DNA from: Pseudomonadota bacterium
Lineage (GTDB): Bacteria; Pseudomonadota; Gammaproteobacteria; Burkholderiales; Burkholderiaceae_C
Length of the DNA stretch: 39,622 bases
Direction of reading: 5' to 3'
Assembly (NCBI GenBank): GCA_021845965.1
Contig: JAJZUZ010000011.1
Location: 1 to 39,622 of the forward strand
The translations under genes were made by a program, and so were the position numbers. Shown here one piece after another: positions 1 to 8,158 of the stretch. The notes under the pieces were generated by a model. That model did not search any database, was not told the origin of the DNA, and saw only the letters and a program-made list of their open reading frames with translations. The stretch's first letter is position 1. Each line of letters starts with the position of its first letter.

Positions 1-164
1 GGCAGCAGACCGTCCCACCAGGGCAGCAGGGCCTGCAGTTCAGGCAGCGCGCAGCCGCTGAGCTGGCTGACTGTGGCGGCATCGAGCACGGCGTAGCCCT
101 GGCGCTGCAGGGTGGCATCCAGCTCGGATGCACGGACAAGCGGGGGCGGGAACAGGAAACTCAT
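1..164 (-). CDS. N-terminal fragment of a possible 2OG-Fe(II) dioxygenase-family protein
   Basis: An open frame runs on the minus strand from an ATG at 164 off the left edge, giving about 54 residues that begin MSFLFPPPLVRASELD and contain LQRQGYAVLDAATVSQL. An in-frame ATG at 173 is an alternative start. The 'QGYAVLD' pattern near the N terminus followed by a leucine-rich helix and 'ALLPWWDGLLP' recalls, from memory, the start of 2OG-Fe dioxygenase-family proteins in Burkholderiales. The iron-binding residues would lie outside the window, so the function is only a suggestion. The gene is separated from the pilin gene by that gene's terminator and does not share its transcript. Confidence 0.4.
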   Translation of the reverse strand, partial: MSFLFPPPLVRASELDATLQRQGYAVLDAATVSQLSGCALPELQALLPWWDGLL

Positions 165-197
165 GGCTGGCATTTTGCCCGTCCCGAGCGCCGCAGC

Positions 198-225
198 AAA
201 AAAAACGCCCCGGATCGGGGCGTTT
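198..225 (-). terminator. Rho-independent terminator of the pilin gene
   Basis: Read on the minus strand, a perfect 7-bp stem (CGCCCCG / CGGGGCG, 206-222, three-base loop) is followed at once by eight T residues (198-205). It lies about 25 bases after the pilin stop codon, exactly where a terminator for that gene is expected. This is the clearest intrinsic terminator in the window. Confidence 0.85.
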
Positions 226-247
226 GGTTACCTGCTCTCGGGCGCGC

Positions 248-745
248 TCAGCAGCCGGCGGTATCCGTCAGCGCGATGACCGGCGCGCTGCCCACCGCCG
301 TGGACGAGGTGTAGGTGGCGCGGCAGGTCGCCGGGTTGGTGGAACCCGTGACGTCGAAGGTGATGGCCACGCCGGCACCGGCGCCGCCGGCGGCGATGGT
401 CAGGCCATCGGCGGCCGCATTCAGGTTGGCCGCCGCCACGATGCCCGCGGCATCGGCCGTGGGATAGCGATTGACCATGGTGACCGCCACACCATCCATA
501 TTGGCGGTGCCGCCGGCATTGGTGCAGGTGCCGGCACCGGCCACGGCCGCGAGATCGAGTTCGCAACGGGCCTTGGCCAGGGCTGAGGCGGAGCGGATGG
601 CACCCAGCACGCCCTGGATCTTGGCGATGCGCGCGTCGCGCTGCATGGCGATGTAGCGCGGCAGGGCGATGGCCGCCAGGATGGCGATGATGGTGATGAC
701 GATGACCAGTTCGATCAGCGTGAAACCTTTTTGCGACTTGTTCAT
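248..745 (-). CDS. Type IV pilin-like protein (MshA/PilA type)
   Basis: A 165-residue prepilin. From the ATG at 745 the protein reads MNKSQKG then FTLIELV, the prepilin-peptidase site: cleavage after Gly7, N-methylation of Phe1 and the conserved Glu5 of the mature protein. A hydrophobic helix follows (IVITIIAILAAIALPRYI). The rest is a small Ala/Gly/Thr-rich head with Cys residues near positions 50-65 and a C-terminal pair (ATCRATY and the last residue Cys) that could form the D-loop disulphide. The 'ALPRYIAMQRDAR' stretch and disulphide spacing resemble MSHA-type pilins. A frame opening at 778 would add 11 residues before the leader and is less likely. No other pilus genes are nearby, so it stands as a single-gene unit ended by its own terminator; it may be a major or minor pilin or a pseudopilin. 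Confidence 0.85.
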   Translation of the reverse strand: MNKSQKGFTLIELVIVITIIAILAAIALPRYIAMQRDARIAKIQGVLGAIRSASALAKARCELDLAAVAGAGTCTNAGGTANMDGVAVTMVNRYPTADAAGIVAAANLNAAADGLTIAAGGAGAGVAITFDVTGSTNPATCRATYTSSTAVGSAPVIALTDTAGC

Positions 746-817
746 AGGTAGTTCGTAGGCAAGTGGAATTTCCGGCATTGTGCGCCCCCCAACCCGGGCG
801 GTGAAAATTTCATAGCA

Positions 818-834
818 GCAAAGCCTGGCTTTGC
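818..834. other. Short hairpin between the pilin and hydrolase genes
   Basis: A perfect 7-bp inverted repeat (GCAAAGC-CTG-GCTTTGC). On the plus strand it is followed after seven bases by a T run (841-846), but no plus-strand gene precedes it. On the minus strand, where it lies downstream of the hydrolase gene, no T run directly follows. It may slow transcription leaving the hydrolase gene; its role is unclear. Confidence 0.3.
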
Positions 835-871
835 GTGATATTTTTTGCGCTTTCCCGGCCGGCCCGGCACT

Positions 872-2101
872 TCAGTCGATCAGCGCCGCATACACCAGGC
901 TGCGGAACAGGGGGCGGTAGTAGTCGCGCTGGTTGGGCGCCTGGATCATCATCAGCGCGAACAGGTCCTCGGCCGGGTCCACAAAGAAGGTGGTGCCGGC
1001 GATGCCGCCCCAGTAGTACATGCCGACCGAGCCCGGCACCGGGGCCAGCCCGGCCGCGGTGCGCACCGCAAAGCCCAGGCCGAAGCCGTGCCCCGGCGGC
1101 AGCAGCGTGGAAGCCGCACCGCCGTGGATGGGGATGCTGCCCAGGTGGTCGCTGGTCATGAACTCCACCGTGCGCGGGCCGAGCAGGCGCACGCCATCGA
1201 GTTCGCCCTTGTTCAGCATGAACTGCAGGAAACGCGCGTAGTCCATGGCGGTGCCCGCCAGGCCGCCGCCGCCGGATTCCAGGGCCGCCTCACGCCGGAT
1301 GTCGATCAGGCGCATGGGGGTGCCACCGTCCGGATCGTGGGCAAAGGCTTCGGCAATGCGGCCGTGCTGCGCGGGCGGCACGGCAAACGCAGTGTCATGC
1401 ATGCCCAGGGGCCCGAGGATCTGCGTGCGCAGGAAGTCGCCCAGTGTCTGGCCGCTGATCACCTCCACCAGGCGGCCCAGCACGTCGGTCGCCCGGCTGT
1501 ACTCCCACAGGCTGCCCGGCTCGGCCATGAGCGGCAAGGCCGCCAGGGTGCGGGAGAATTCGGCATTGCTGCGCTCGCGTGAACCGATCCGGGCCTCGGC
1601 ATACCGGCGCTGCACCGGCCCGTCGCCGAGGAACTCGTAGCTCAGGCCGGCGGTGTGGCGCAGCAGGTCCTGCACCGTGGCGGCGCGGGCCACCGGTCGC
1701 AGGACGTAGCCGCCCTGCCCGTCCGGCACCACCAGCTGCTGCGCGGCAAACTCCGGCAGGTGCGTGGCAACGGCGTCGCTCAGCAGCAGGCGCCCCTGCT
1801 CCACCAGCATCATGATGGCCACCGAGACGATGGGCTTGGTCATGGAGTAGATGCGAAAGATCGAATCGACCGCCATGGGCGCCCCCGAAACGGGATCCTG
1901 CAGGCCCAGGCTCTCCAGCAGCGCCAGCCGGCCGTGCCGTGCCACGGCGACGACGGCACCCGGCAGGCGCTGGCGGTCGATCTCGCCTTGCAGCACGTCC
2001 AGCAGCCGCTGCGTGCGCTGCGCACACAAGCCCAGTTCGCCGGGGGTGGCGCGCGCCAGGGTGGCGTCGTGGCTGCTGGCCGTCGTAGTGGCTTGGATCA
2101 T
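872..2101 (-). CDS. Serine hydrolase of the beta-lactamase / esterase EstB family
   Basis: A 409-residue protein of the class C beta-lactamase-fold family (Pfam beta-lactamase), which mostly holds esterases and D-aminopeptidase-like hydrolases rather than antibiotic-resistance enzymes. The Ser-x-x-Lys motif is SMTK at residues 86-89 (Ser86 nucleophile, Lys89), inside 'FRIYSMTKP'. The second motif tyrosine is Tyr201 in 'WEYSRATDVLG', typical of the EstB-like group (YSxx). A glycine-rich 'HGFGLGF' near residue 325 is the likely third-motif region. No signal peptide is seen, which points to a cytoplasmic esterase. The start at 2101 is preceded by AAGGA. It is followed by a separate pilin unit and preceded by the channel gene. 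The substrate cannot be told from sequence. Confidence 0.88.
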   Translation of the reverse strand: MIQATTTASSHDATLARATPGELGLCAQRTQRLLDVLQGEIDRQRLPGAVVAVARHGRLALLESLGLQDPVSGAPMAVDSIFRIYSMTKPIVSVAIMMLVEQGRLLLSDAVATHLPEFAAQQLVVPDGQGGYVLRPVARAATVQDLLRHTAGLSYEFLGDGPVQRRYAEARIGSRERSNAEFSRTLAALPLMAEPGSLWEYSRATDVLGRLVEVISGQTLGDFLRTQILGPLGMHDTAFAVPPAQHGRIAEAFAHDPDGGTPMRLIDIRREAALESGGGGLAGTAMDYARFLQFMLNKGELDGVRLLGPRTVEFMTSDHLGSIPIHGGAASTLLPPGHGFGLGFAVRTAAGLAPVPGSVGMYYWGGIAGTTFFVDPAEDLFALMMIQAPNQRDYYRPLFRSLVYAALID

Positions 2102-2189
2102 GGGAAGTCCTTCGGGGAAGATATGCTGAACCGGGCCGCGTTTTGCGTCGACCCCAGGCGCGGCCGGACAGGCCCTTGTGCCACGAGCG

Positions 2190-3080
2190 TCAGGGGCCTC
2201 CGCCTTGTGGCAGGGGCGGCAGCGCCGTGCCGCAGTGCAGGCAGTAATGCGCCTCGGGCGCGTGCCCTTCGCGCAGGCATTCCGGGCAGATGCGCGACGC
2301 CGGCTGGGCGCCGATGCGCCGCGCCGTCATCTCGGCAGTGACGATGCCGGTGGGCACGGCCAGCGTGCCCCAGCCCAGCAGCATCATGACGGAGGAGATG
2401 AAGCGCCCGAGCTCGGTCTTGGGTGTGATGTCGCCAAAGCCCACGGTGGTCATGGTGGTGATGGCCCAGTACACCGACGTGGGGATGCTGGTGAACCCGT
2501 TGGCCGGCCCCTCCACCACGTACATGACCGTGCCCATGACCAGCACGATCATCAGCACCGCCGTGATGAAGACCAGGATCTTGCGCCGGCTGGCGCGCAG
2601 GGCCAGGCCCAGGGCCTGGTACTCGGCCAGGTAGGCGGTGAGCTTGAAGATGCGGAACACGCGCAGCAGGCGCAGCACCCGCACGTCGATCAGCGCATGC
2701 ACGCCCGGTACCAGCAGCGCCAGGTAGGTGGGCAGCAGGGCCAGCAGGTCAATGAGGCCGTAGAAGCTGAGAGCGTAGCGCCAGGCATGGCGCACGCTGA
2801 CCAGACGCGCCACGTATTCGAGGGTGAAGAGCGCGGTGAACACCCACTCCAGCACGTCGAAGACCGCCTGCAACTGCGCCGACTGACCCGGCAGGCTGTC
2901 GAGCATCACCACCGCCACGCTGGCGAGGATGAGCACGATGAGCCAGATGTCGAACAGGCGGCCGGCCCGGGTGTCGGACTCGAAGATGACGGTGTACAGC
3001 GCCAGGCGCCAGCCCGCCTGGGGGCGGGCCTCCGGCGCGGGGGTGGCAGCGGGCGGGTGGGCTGGCTGGGGAGTGGACAT
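2190..3080 (-). CDS. Voltage-gated K+ channel with a C-terminal zinc ribbon
   Basis: A 296-residue six-helix ion channel. Hydrophobic segments S1 (about 43-60), S2 (about 74-92), S3 (about 105-124), a voltage-sensor S4 with Arg/Lys every third residue (R134, R137, R140, R143, K146), S5 (about 167-189), a pore helix, the K+ selectivity filter TTVGFGD (211-217) and S6 (about 226-248) are all visible. After S6 comes a short tail with two Cys pairs (C265/C268 and C280/C283), a zinc-ribbon pattern. The frame extends upstream to 3653 through the adjacent synthetase gene, but the ATG at 3080 fits the family N terminus. The stop of the upstream acyl-CoA synthetase gene lies 14 bases before this start, so the two are probably co-transcribed. 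The physiological role is unknown. Confidence 0.92.
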   Translation of the reverse strand: MSTPQPAHPPAATPAPEARPQAGWRLALYTVIFESDTRAGRLFDIWLIVLILASVAVVMLDSLPGQSAQLQAVFDVLEWVFTALFTLEYVARLVSVRHAWRYALSFYGLIDLLALLPTYLALLVPGVHALIDVRVLRLLRVFRIFKLTAYLAEYQALGLALRASRRKILVFITAVLMIVLVMGTVMYVVEGPANGFTSIPTSVYWAITTMTTVGFGDITPKTELGRFISSVMMLLGWGTLAVPTGIVTAEMTARRIGAQPASRICPECLREGHAPEAHYCLHCGTALPPLPQGGGP

Positions 3081-3094
3081 ACAACGATTATTCT

Positions 3095-4783
3095 CTAGGC
3101 GTTCTCCGCCTCCTGCAGCGCGCGCCACATCACCTTGCCGGTGCCGCTCTTGGGCAGGGCGCTGACGAACTGCACCACGCGCGGCACCTTGTAGGCGGCC
3201 ATGTGCTCGCGGCACCAGTCGATCAGGTCCTGCTCGCTCAGCTGGCCCTGGTGCGTGGCGCGCAGCACCACCACGGCCTTGACCGATTCGCCGCGGTAGG
3301 CGTCTTTCGTGCCGATGATGCAGGCCTCCTGGATGGCGGGGTGCCTGTACATCAGCGCCTCCACCTCCGCCGGCCAGACCTTGAAGCCGGAGGCATTGAT
3401 CATGCGCTTGAGGCGGTCGGTCATGAAGAAATAGCCCTCCTCGTCCACGCGGCCCATATCGCCGCTGCGGAAGAAGCGCTTGCCGTCCAGTTCGATGAAG
3501 GCCTGGGCCGTGGCCTCGGGGCGGCGCCAGTAGCCCTGGAACACCTCGGGGCCGTGGATGACGATCTCGCCCTGCTCGCCGGTGGGCACTTCCTGCAGCG
3601 TCACCGGGTCGATCACGCGCGCGTCGGTGCTCATGTAGGGGATGCCCAGGCACTGCTGCTTGGGTCGGTCGGGCGGGTTGCTGTGCGAGGGCGCGGCCGT
3701 CTCGGTCAGGCCGTAGCCCTCGACATAGCGCAGGCCGAACTGCTCGAACAGGCGCTGCGCCACCGCCTGCGGCATGGCGGCACCGCCGCCGCCGATGTGC
3801 ACCAGACTGGAGAGGTCGAACTGGGCGAAGTTCGGGCTACCCATGAGGTCGATCACCATGGTGGGGATGTTGGTCCAGGTGGTGACGCCGCGGCGCGAGA
3901 TCAGGCGCCCGGCCAGCTCACGGTCCCAGCGCGGCATGATGACCAGCGTCGCGCCCAGGTAGATGCTGCCATGCATCACCACCACCATGCCGGTGATGTG
4001 GAACATGGGCACCACCGCCAGCACCACGCCCTCGGCCGAGCCGTTGGCCCACAGGCCGCCGGCCACGGCGTTGTGCATCAGGGTCGCGTGCGGGTGCATG
4101 CAGCCCTTGGGCAGGCCGGTGGTGCCGCTGGTGTAGGGCAGCACGGCCAGGTCGGCCGGGCCGACCTGCAGCGCCGGCACGGCGGCGCTGCAGGCCAGCG
4201 CCTGTTCCCAGGCATGCACCTGGCCGCCGGCCAGCGCCGGCAGCGGGTGGCGCGTCAGCAGCCAGTCGCGCCAGGCCTCGGGCGGCGCCTCGTCGCCGGC
4301 CTGGGCCGGGTCGAAGGCATCGGTGAACTGCGTCACGACCAGGTGCGTCAGGCCCTGGCCGTCGCCCAGCGCGGCGCTGGCGCGCGCCAGCTCGGGTGCC
4401 AGATCGCCGCTGGTGATGGCCACTTTGGCCTCGGGGTCGCGGATGTAGTGCTGCAGCTCCTCGCTGCGGTTCATGGGATTGACCGGCACCACCACCGCGT
4501 TGGCACGCAGGATGGCGAAGTGCGCGATCACCAGCTGCGGGCAGTTCTGCAGGTTGAGCAGCACGCGGTCGCCCGGGCGCACGCCCAGCTCCTGCAGGAA
4601 GGCCGCCAGACGCTCTGCTTTTTGTAGCACCTCGGCGTAGCTGAAGCTCCGGCCGAAGAAGACCAGCGCGGCCTTGTCCGGGTAGCGGCGCGCGCTCACG
4701 GCCAGGTTGTCCCACAGGGACGTGGCCGGCGGCGTGATGGCGTGCGGCAGGCGGGCGGGCCAGAACTTGTGATGGGGACGCAT
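3095..4783 (-). CDS. Acyl-CoA synthetase (AMP-binding, long/medium-chain fatty acid-CoA ligase)
   Basis: A 562-residue member of the ANL superfamily. It would activate a carboxylic acid with ATP to an acyl-AMP and then form the CoA thioester. The P-loop-like motif YTSGTTGLPKG is at 217-227, the A5 motif is 'VEGYGLTETAA', the A7/A8 region reads 'RSGDMGRVDEEGYFF' and 'RLKRMINASGFKVWP', and the A10 lysine lies in 'PKSGTGKVMWR'. The length is normal for fatty-acyl-CoA ligases. The start at 4783 has a strong ribosome-binding site (AGGAGGT, 6-7 bases away). The gene is divergent from the aap operon and is followed closely by the channel gene. The exact acid used (medium-, long-chain or aromatic) cannot be assigned. 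Confidence 0.92.
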   Translation of the reverse strand: MRPHHKFWPARLPHAITPPATSLWDNLAVSARRYPDKAALVFFGRSFSYAEVLQKAERLAAFLQELGVRPGDRVLLNLQNCPQLVIAHFAILRANAVVVPVNPMNRSEELQHYIRDPEAKVAITSGDLAPELARASAALGDGQGLTHLVVTQFTDAFDPAQAGDEAPPEAWRDWLLTRHPLPALAGGQVHAWEQALACSAAVPALQVGPADLAVLPYTSGTTGLPKGCMHPHATLMHNAVAGGLWANGSAEGVVLAVVPMFHITGMVVVMHGSIYLGATLVIMPRWDRELAGRLISRRGVTTWTNIPTMVIDLMGSPNFAQFDLSSLVHIGGGGAAMPQAVAQRLFEQFGLRYVEGYGLTETAAPSHSNPPDRPKQQCLGIPYMSTDARVIDPVTLQEVPTGEQGEIVIHGPEVFQGYWRRPEATAQAFIELDGKRFFRSGDMGRVDEEGYFFMTDRLKRMINASGFKVWPAEVEALMYRHPAIQEACIIGTKDAYRGESVKAVVVLRATHQGQLSEQDLIDWCREHMAAYKVPRVVQFVSALPKSGTGKVMWRALQEAENA

Positions 4784-4915
4784 GCGACGGAACCTCCTGT
4801 GCGCAGGCTAGCGTGCCACGCGCCCGGCCGCATCCGGGTCGCCCCGTATTCCAGTCGCCCAGGCGACGTGCGACGCCCACGCAATTTCCCCAATGCCCGC
4901 GCCGGACATCCCGCG

Positions 4916-4934
4916 CTACAGTTCAAGGCTGTAG
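4916..4934. other. Small inverted repeat ahead of aapJ
   Basis: CTACAG and CTGTAG (6-bp arms, 7-base loop) lie 20-38 bases before the aapJ start, in the 170-base divergent region between the acyl-CoA synthetase and aapJ. It may be part of the mRNA leader or an operator; no clear -35/-10 pair could be placed in this GC-rich region. Confidence 0.25.
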
Positions 4935-4953
4935 CCACGCCATGGAGACGACG

Positions 4954-5979
4954 ATGAAACACCGCCTTGCCGCCCTGGCCAGCCTTGCCGCGCTTGCCTT
5001 CTGCATCAGCCCGCCCGCCTGGGCCGGCAAGACCCTGGACGCCATCAAGGCCCGCGGCCAGCTGGTCTGCGGCGTCAACACCGGCCTGGCCGGCTTCAGC
5101 ATGGCCGACTCGGCCGGCCGCTGGAGCGGGCTGGACGTGGACATCTGCCGCGCCGCCGCCGCGGCCGTGCTCGGCGACGGCAACCACGTCAAGTACGTGC
5201 CGCTCAGTTCGCAGCAGCGCTTCACCGCCCTGCAGTCGGGCGAGGTGGACCTGCTGTCGCGCAACACCACCTTCACGCTCTCGCGCGACGCCGCGCTGGG
5301 CCTGCACATGACGGCCGTCACCTACTACGACGGCCAGGCCTTCATGGTGCCGGCGAAAAGCGGCATCCGCAGCGCGAAGCAGCTCAAGGGCAAGACCATC
5401 TGCGTGCAGTCCGGCACCACCACGGAAAAGAACCTGAGCGACTACTCGCGCGCGCATCGGCTCAACCTCAAGCCGGTGGTGTTCGAAAAGCTCGAAGCCG
5501 CCACCGGCGCCTACCTGGCAGGCCGCTGCGCCGCCTACACCACCGACGCCTCGGGCCTGGCCTCGATCCGCAGCAAGGAAGCGAAGAACCCGGCCGATCA
5601 CCTGATCCTGCCCGAGCTGATCTCCAAGGAGCCGCTGGGCCCCCTGGTACGCCGCGGTGACGACGACTGGCTGGCCATCGTCACCTGGGTCATCTACGGC
5701 CTGCAGGAGGCCGAGGAATACGGCATCACGCAGGCCAATCTGGAGCAGATGAAACGCAGCGACGACCCGGTGGTCAAGCGCCTGCTCGGCACCGGCGAGG
5801 ACATGGGCAAGCTGCTGGGGCTGGATCGCGAATGGCTGCTGCGCGCCCTGCGCACCAGCGGCAACTACGGCGAGATCTTCGAGCGCAATGTGGGCGCCCA
5901 GTCCACCCTCAAGCTGCCGCGCGGCGCCAACCGGCTCTGGAACCAGGGCGGGCTGGTCTACCCGATGCCGATCAGATGA
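4954..5979 (+). CDS. aapJ: General L-amino-acid ABC transporter, periplasmic binding protein
   Basis: A 341-residue family-3 solute-binding protein. A signal peptide is clear: MKHRLAALASLAALAFCISP, cleaved after AWA at about residue 24. The mature part holds the family pattern 'VCGVNTGLAGFSMADSAGRWSGLDVDICRAAAAAV' and 'SGEVDLLSRNTTFTLSRDAALGL', very like AapJ/BztA, which bind many L-amino acids. The ATG at 4954 is chosen because GGAGA sits 5 bases upstream; an in-frame ATG at 4942 would overlap that site. It is the first gene of the aapJQMP operon, and the 111-base gap before aapQ carries a strong hairpin repeat, a usual way to keep binding-protein mRNA more abundant than that of the membrane subunits. 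Confidence 0.93.
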   Translation: MKHRLAALASLAALAFCISPPAWAGKTLDAIKARGQLVCGVNTGLAGFSMADSAGRWSGLDVDICRAAAAAVLGDGNHVKYVPLSSQQRFTALQSGEVDLLSRNTTFTLSRDAALGLHMTAVTYYDGQAFMVPAKSGIRSAKQLKGKTICVQSGTTTEKNLSDYSRAHRLNLKPVVFEKLEAATGAYLAGRCAAYTTDASGLASIRSKEAKNPADHLILPELISKEPLGPLVRRGDDDWLAIVTWVIYGLQEAEEYGITQANLEQMKRSDDPVVKRLLGTGEDMGKLLGLDREWLLRALRTSGNYGEIFERNVGAQSTLKLPRGANRLWNQGGLVYPMPIR

Positions 5980-6019
5980 AGCACCCCCAGGCTCCGCTCC
6001 CATCGTTCGCTACGCCACC

Positions 6020-6070
6020 CCCCTCAAGAGGGCGACACCAGCGGCCCGGCAAAGCCGGTTCCGCGGTGTC
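6020..6070 (+). repeat. Intergenic nested-hairpin repeat (REP-like) between aapJ and aapQ
   Basis: A small hairpin (CCCT-CAAG-AGGG, 6021-6032) is followed by a nested stem: GACACC/GGTGTC (6034-6039 with 6065-6070), GCGG/CCGC (6041-6044 with 6061-6064) and CCGGC/GCCGG around an AAA loop (6046-6058). The surrounding wording (a run of Cs, CTCAAGAGGG, CCGGCAAAGCCGG, CGCGGTGTC) resembles, from memory, a repeat dispersed between genes in Comamonadaceae. Only one copy was noticed in this window. Within the operon it probably acts as an mRNA stability or partial termination element. Confidence 0.6.
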
Positions 6071-6090
6071 CCTCGCTTGGTGGATCCGGT

Positions 6091-7047
6091 ATGCAAGCGT
6101 TTCCTCTTCTTATGCGCAAACCTGAGAAGTCGTCGCGCACCGTACGCGCGTTGTTCTGGCAGCTGCTGGCGATGGCCGCGGTGCTGGCGCTGCTGGGCTG
6201 GCTCGCCTTCAACACCGCGCAGAACATGCAGGCGCGCGGCATCCAGAGCGGCTTTGACTTCCTTTCGCAGCCGGCCGGCTTCGACATCAGCGAGACGGTG
6301 CTGTATTTCGACGCCGATCGACCCTACTGGCAGGCCTTTGCCGCCGGCGCGCTCAACACGCTGCGTGTGGCCGCGCTCGGCTGCGGGCTCATCACCGTGC
6401 TGGGCACGGCCATCGCGCTGGGCCGGCGCTCGCGCAATCCGCTGCTGCGCGGGCTGTGCGCCGCCTACGTGGAGCTGTTTCGCAACATTCCCGTGCTGCT
6501 GCAGCTGCTGATGTGGTACCTGCTGCTGGCCCAGGCGCTGCCACCCATCGGCGAGGCGCGCACGCTGGGGCCGCTGGCGCTGGACAAGAGCGGGCTGGCC
6601 TGGGTGCTCAACGCGGACGGCGACACGCTCTTCACCGCCACGCCCGAGTTCCTGGCCGTGCTGCTGGGCCTGACGCTGTACACCGCGGCCTTCGTGGCCG
6701 AGGTGGTGCGCGCCGGTCTGCAGGCCGTGCCGCGCGGCCAGGTCGAGGCGGCGGCCGCGCTGGGCCTGTCGCGCGCGCAGGCGCTGCGCCGGGTGGTGCT
6801 GCCGCAGGCGCTGCGCGTGATCATCCCGCCGCTGACCAACCAGTACCTCAACCTCACCAAGAACTCCTCGCTGGCCGTGGCCATCGGCTACCCGGACGTG
6901 GTGTCCATCGCCAACACGGCCCTGAACCAGACCGGCCGCGCGCTGGAATGCATCGCCCTCATCATGGCGGTCTACCTCTGCACCTCGCTGGCGACCGCCG
7001 CCTTCATGGGTTGGTTCAACGCCCGTGCGGCCATCCGGGAACGCTGA
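6091..7047 (+). CDS. aapQ: General L-amino-acid ABC transporter, permease subunit AapQ
   Basis: A 318-residue inner-membrane permease of the HisM/GlnP type. The N-terminal helix is at about 23-46, followed by the long periplasmic stretch typical of AapQ/BztB ('FDFLSQPAGFDISETVLYF'), then the membrane core. The EAA coupling loop is 'GQVEAAAALGLSRAQALRRVVLPQA', which docks on the ATPase. Start ATG 6091 is tentative; ATG 6112 is in frame and neither has a good ribosome-binding site, as expected if translation depends on upstream mRNA. It pairs with AapM, whose start lies 13 bases after this stop. Confidence 0.9.
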   Translation: MQAFPLLMRKPEKSSRTVRALFWQLLAMAAVLALLGWLAFNTAQNMQARGIQSGFDFLSQPAGFDISETVLYFDADRPYWQAFAAGALNTLRVAALGCGLITVLGTAIALGRRSRNPLLRGLCAAYVELFRNIPVLLQLLMWYLLLAQALPPIGEARTLGPLALDKSGLAWVLNADGDTLFTATPEFLAVLLGLTLYTAAFVAEVVRAGLQAVPRGQVEAAAALGLSRAQALRRVVLPQALRVIIPPLTNQYLNLTKNSSLAVAIGYPDVVSIANTALNQTGRALECIALIMAVYLCTSLATAAFMGWFNARAAIRER

Positions 7048-7060
7048 GGGAGTACCCGCC

Positions 7061-8152
7061 GTGAGCACCTACGCCCCCATCGCTGCCCGGCCGGCGCCTG
7101 CCCGGCGCGGCGGCATGCGCGCCTGGCTGCGCGCCCATCTGTTCGCCGACGTGCCGACCACGCTGGCCACGCTCGCCATCGCGGCCGGGCTGGTGTGGGC
7201 GCTGCCGCCGCTGCTGGACTGGGCGATCTGGCGCGCGCACTTCGCGGCCCAGGTCGCGCCCTGCAGTGCCGAAGGCGCCGGCGCCTGCTGGGGCGTGGTG
7301 GCCGCGAAGTACCGCTTCATCCTGCTCGGGCGCTACCCCTTTGACGAACAGTGGCGCCCGCTGCTGGCCACCGCGCTGCTGCTGGCCCTGCTGGTGGCGA
7401 GCTGCCTGCGCCGCTGGTGGCGCCGCCCCCTGGCGCTGGCCTGGGTCGGTGGCCTGGCCCTGTACTTCGCGCTCATGCGCGGCGGCGTCGCCGGCCTGAC
7501 CCGGGTGGAGACCGAACTGTGGGGCGGCCTGCCGCTCACCCTGCTGCTGTCCACGCTGGCCATCGGGCTGGCCTTCCCGCTGGCGCTGCTGGTGGCGCTG
7601 GGGCGCCGCTCGCAGCTGCCGGCCGTGCGCGCGCTGTGCACGGTGTATATCGAAGGGGTGCGCGGTGTGCCGCTGGTCTCGGTGCTGTTCACCGCCTCCT
7701 TCCTGTTTCCGCTCTTCCTGCCCGCGGGCAGCCAGATCGACGTGCTGCTGCGCGTGGTGGCGGGCATGACCCTGTTTTCCGCCGCCTACATGGCCGAGGT
7801 GATCCGCGGCGGCCTACAGGCCGTGCCGCGCGGCCAGGTGGAAGCCGCGCAGGCGCTGGGGCTGTCGTGGTGGCAGACGCAGCGGCGCGTGGTGTTGCCG
7901 CAGGCGCTGGCCGCGGTGCTGCCCGGGCTGATGAACAACTTCATCGCCATCTTCAAGGACACCTCGCTGGTGACCATCGTCAGCCTGTACGAACTGACCG
8001 GGGCGCTGAGCCTGGCGCTCAACTCGGATGCCGACTGGCGCCCGTACAAGCTGGAGGCCTATCTTTTCATTGCCGCCATCTACTTCGTCTTCTGCCACGC
8101 CCTGTCGCGCTACAGCGGCTGGGTGGAAGGGCAGCTGGCGCGGGGGCGCTGA
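7061..8152 (+). CDS. aapM: General L-amino-acid ABC transporter, permease subunit AapM
   Basis: A 363-residue permease, partner of AapQ. The GTG at 7061 is taken as start because GAGGGAG lies 8 bases upstream; an earlier in-frame codon at 7025 would overlap aapQ. Several membrane helices are visible (about 40-58, 107-120, 128-141, then the core from about 165). The EAA loop is 'GQVEAAQALGLSWWQTQRRVVLPQAL'. The N-terminal extension with three extra helices before the core matches AapM/BztC rather than simple polar amino-acid permeases. It ends six bases before aapP. Confidence 0.9.
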   Translation: MSTYAPIAARPAPARRGGMRAWLRAHLFADVPTTLATLAIAAGLVWALPPLLDWAIWRAHFAAQVAPCSAEGAGACWGVVAAKYRFILLGRYPFDEQWRPLLATALLLALLVASCLRRWWRRPLALAWVGGLALYFALMRGGVAGLTRVETELWGGLPLTLLLSTLAIGLAFPLALLVALGRRSQLPAVRALCTVYIEGVRGVPLVSVLFTASFLFPLFLPAGSQIDVLLRVVAGMTLFSAAYMAEVIRGGLQAVPRGQVEAAQALGLSWWQTQRRVVLPQALAAVLPGLMNNFIAIFKDTSLVTIVSLYELTGALSLALNSDADWRPYKLEAYLFIAAIYFVFCHALSRYSGWVEGQLARGR

Positions 8153-8158
8153 TCCGCC

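Noticed and set aside
4696-6003. A 435-codon minus-strand frame opposite aapJ
   Set aside because: aapJ has a signal peptide, a ribosome-binding site and operon context; the antisense frame has none of these.
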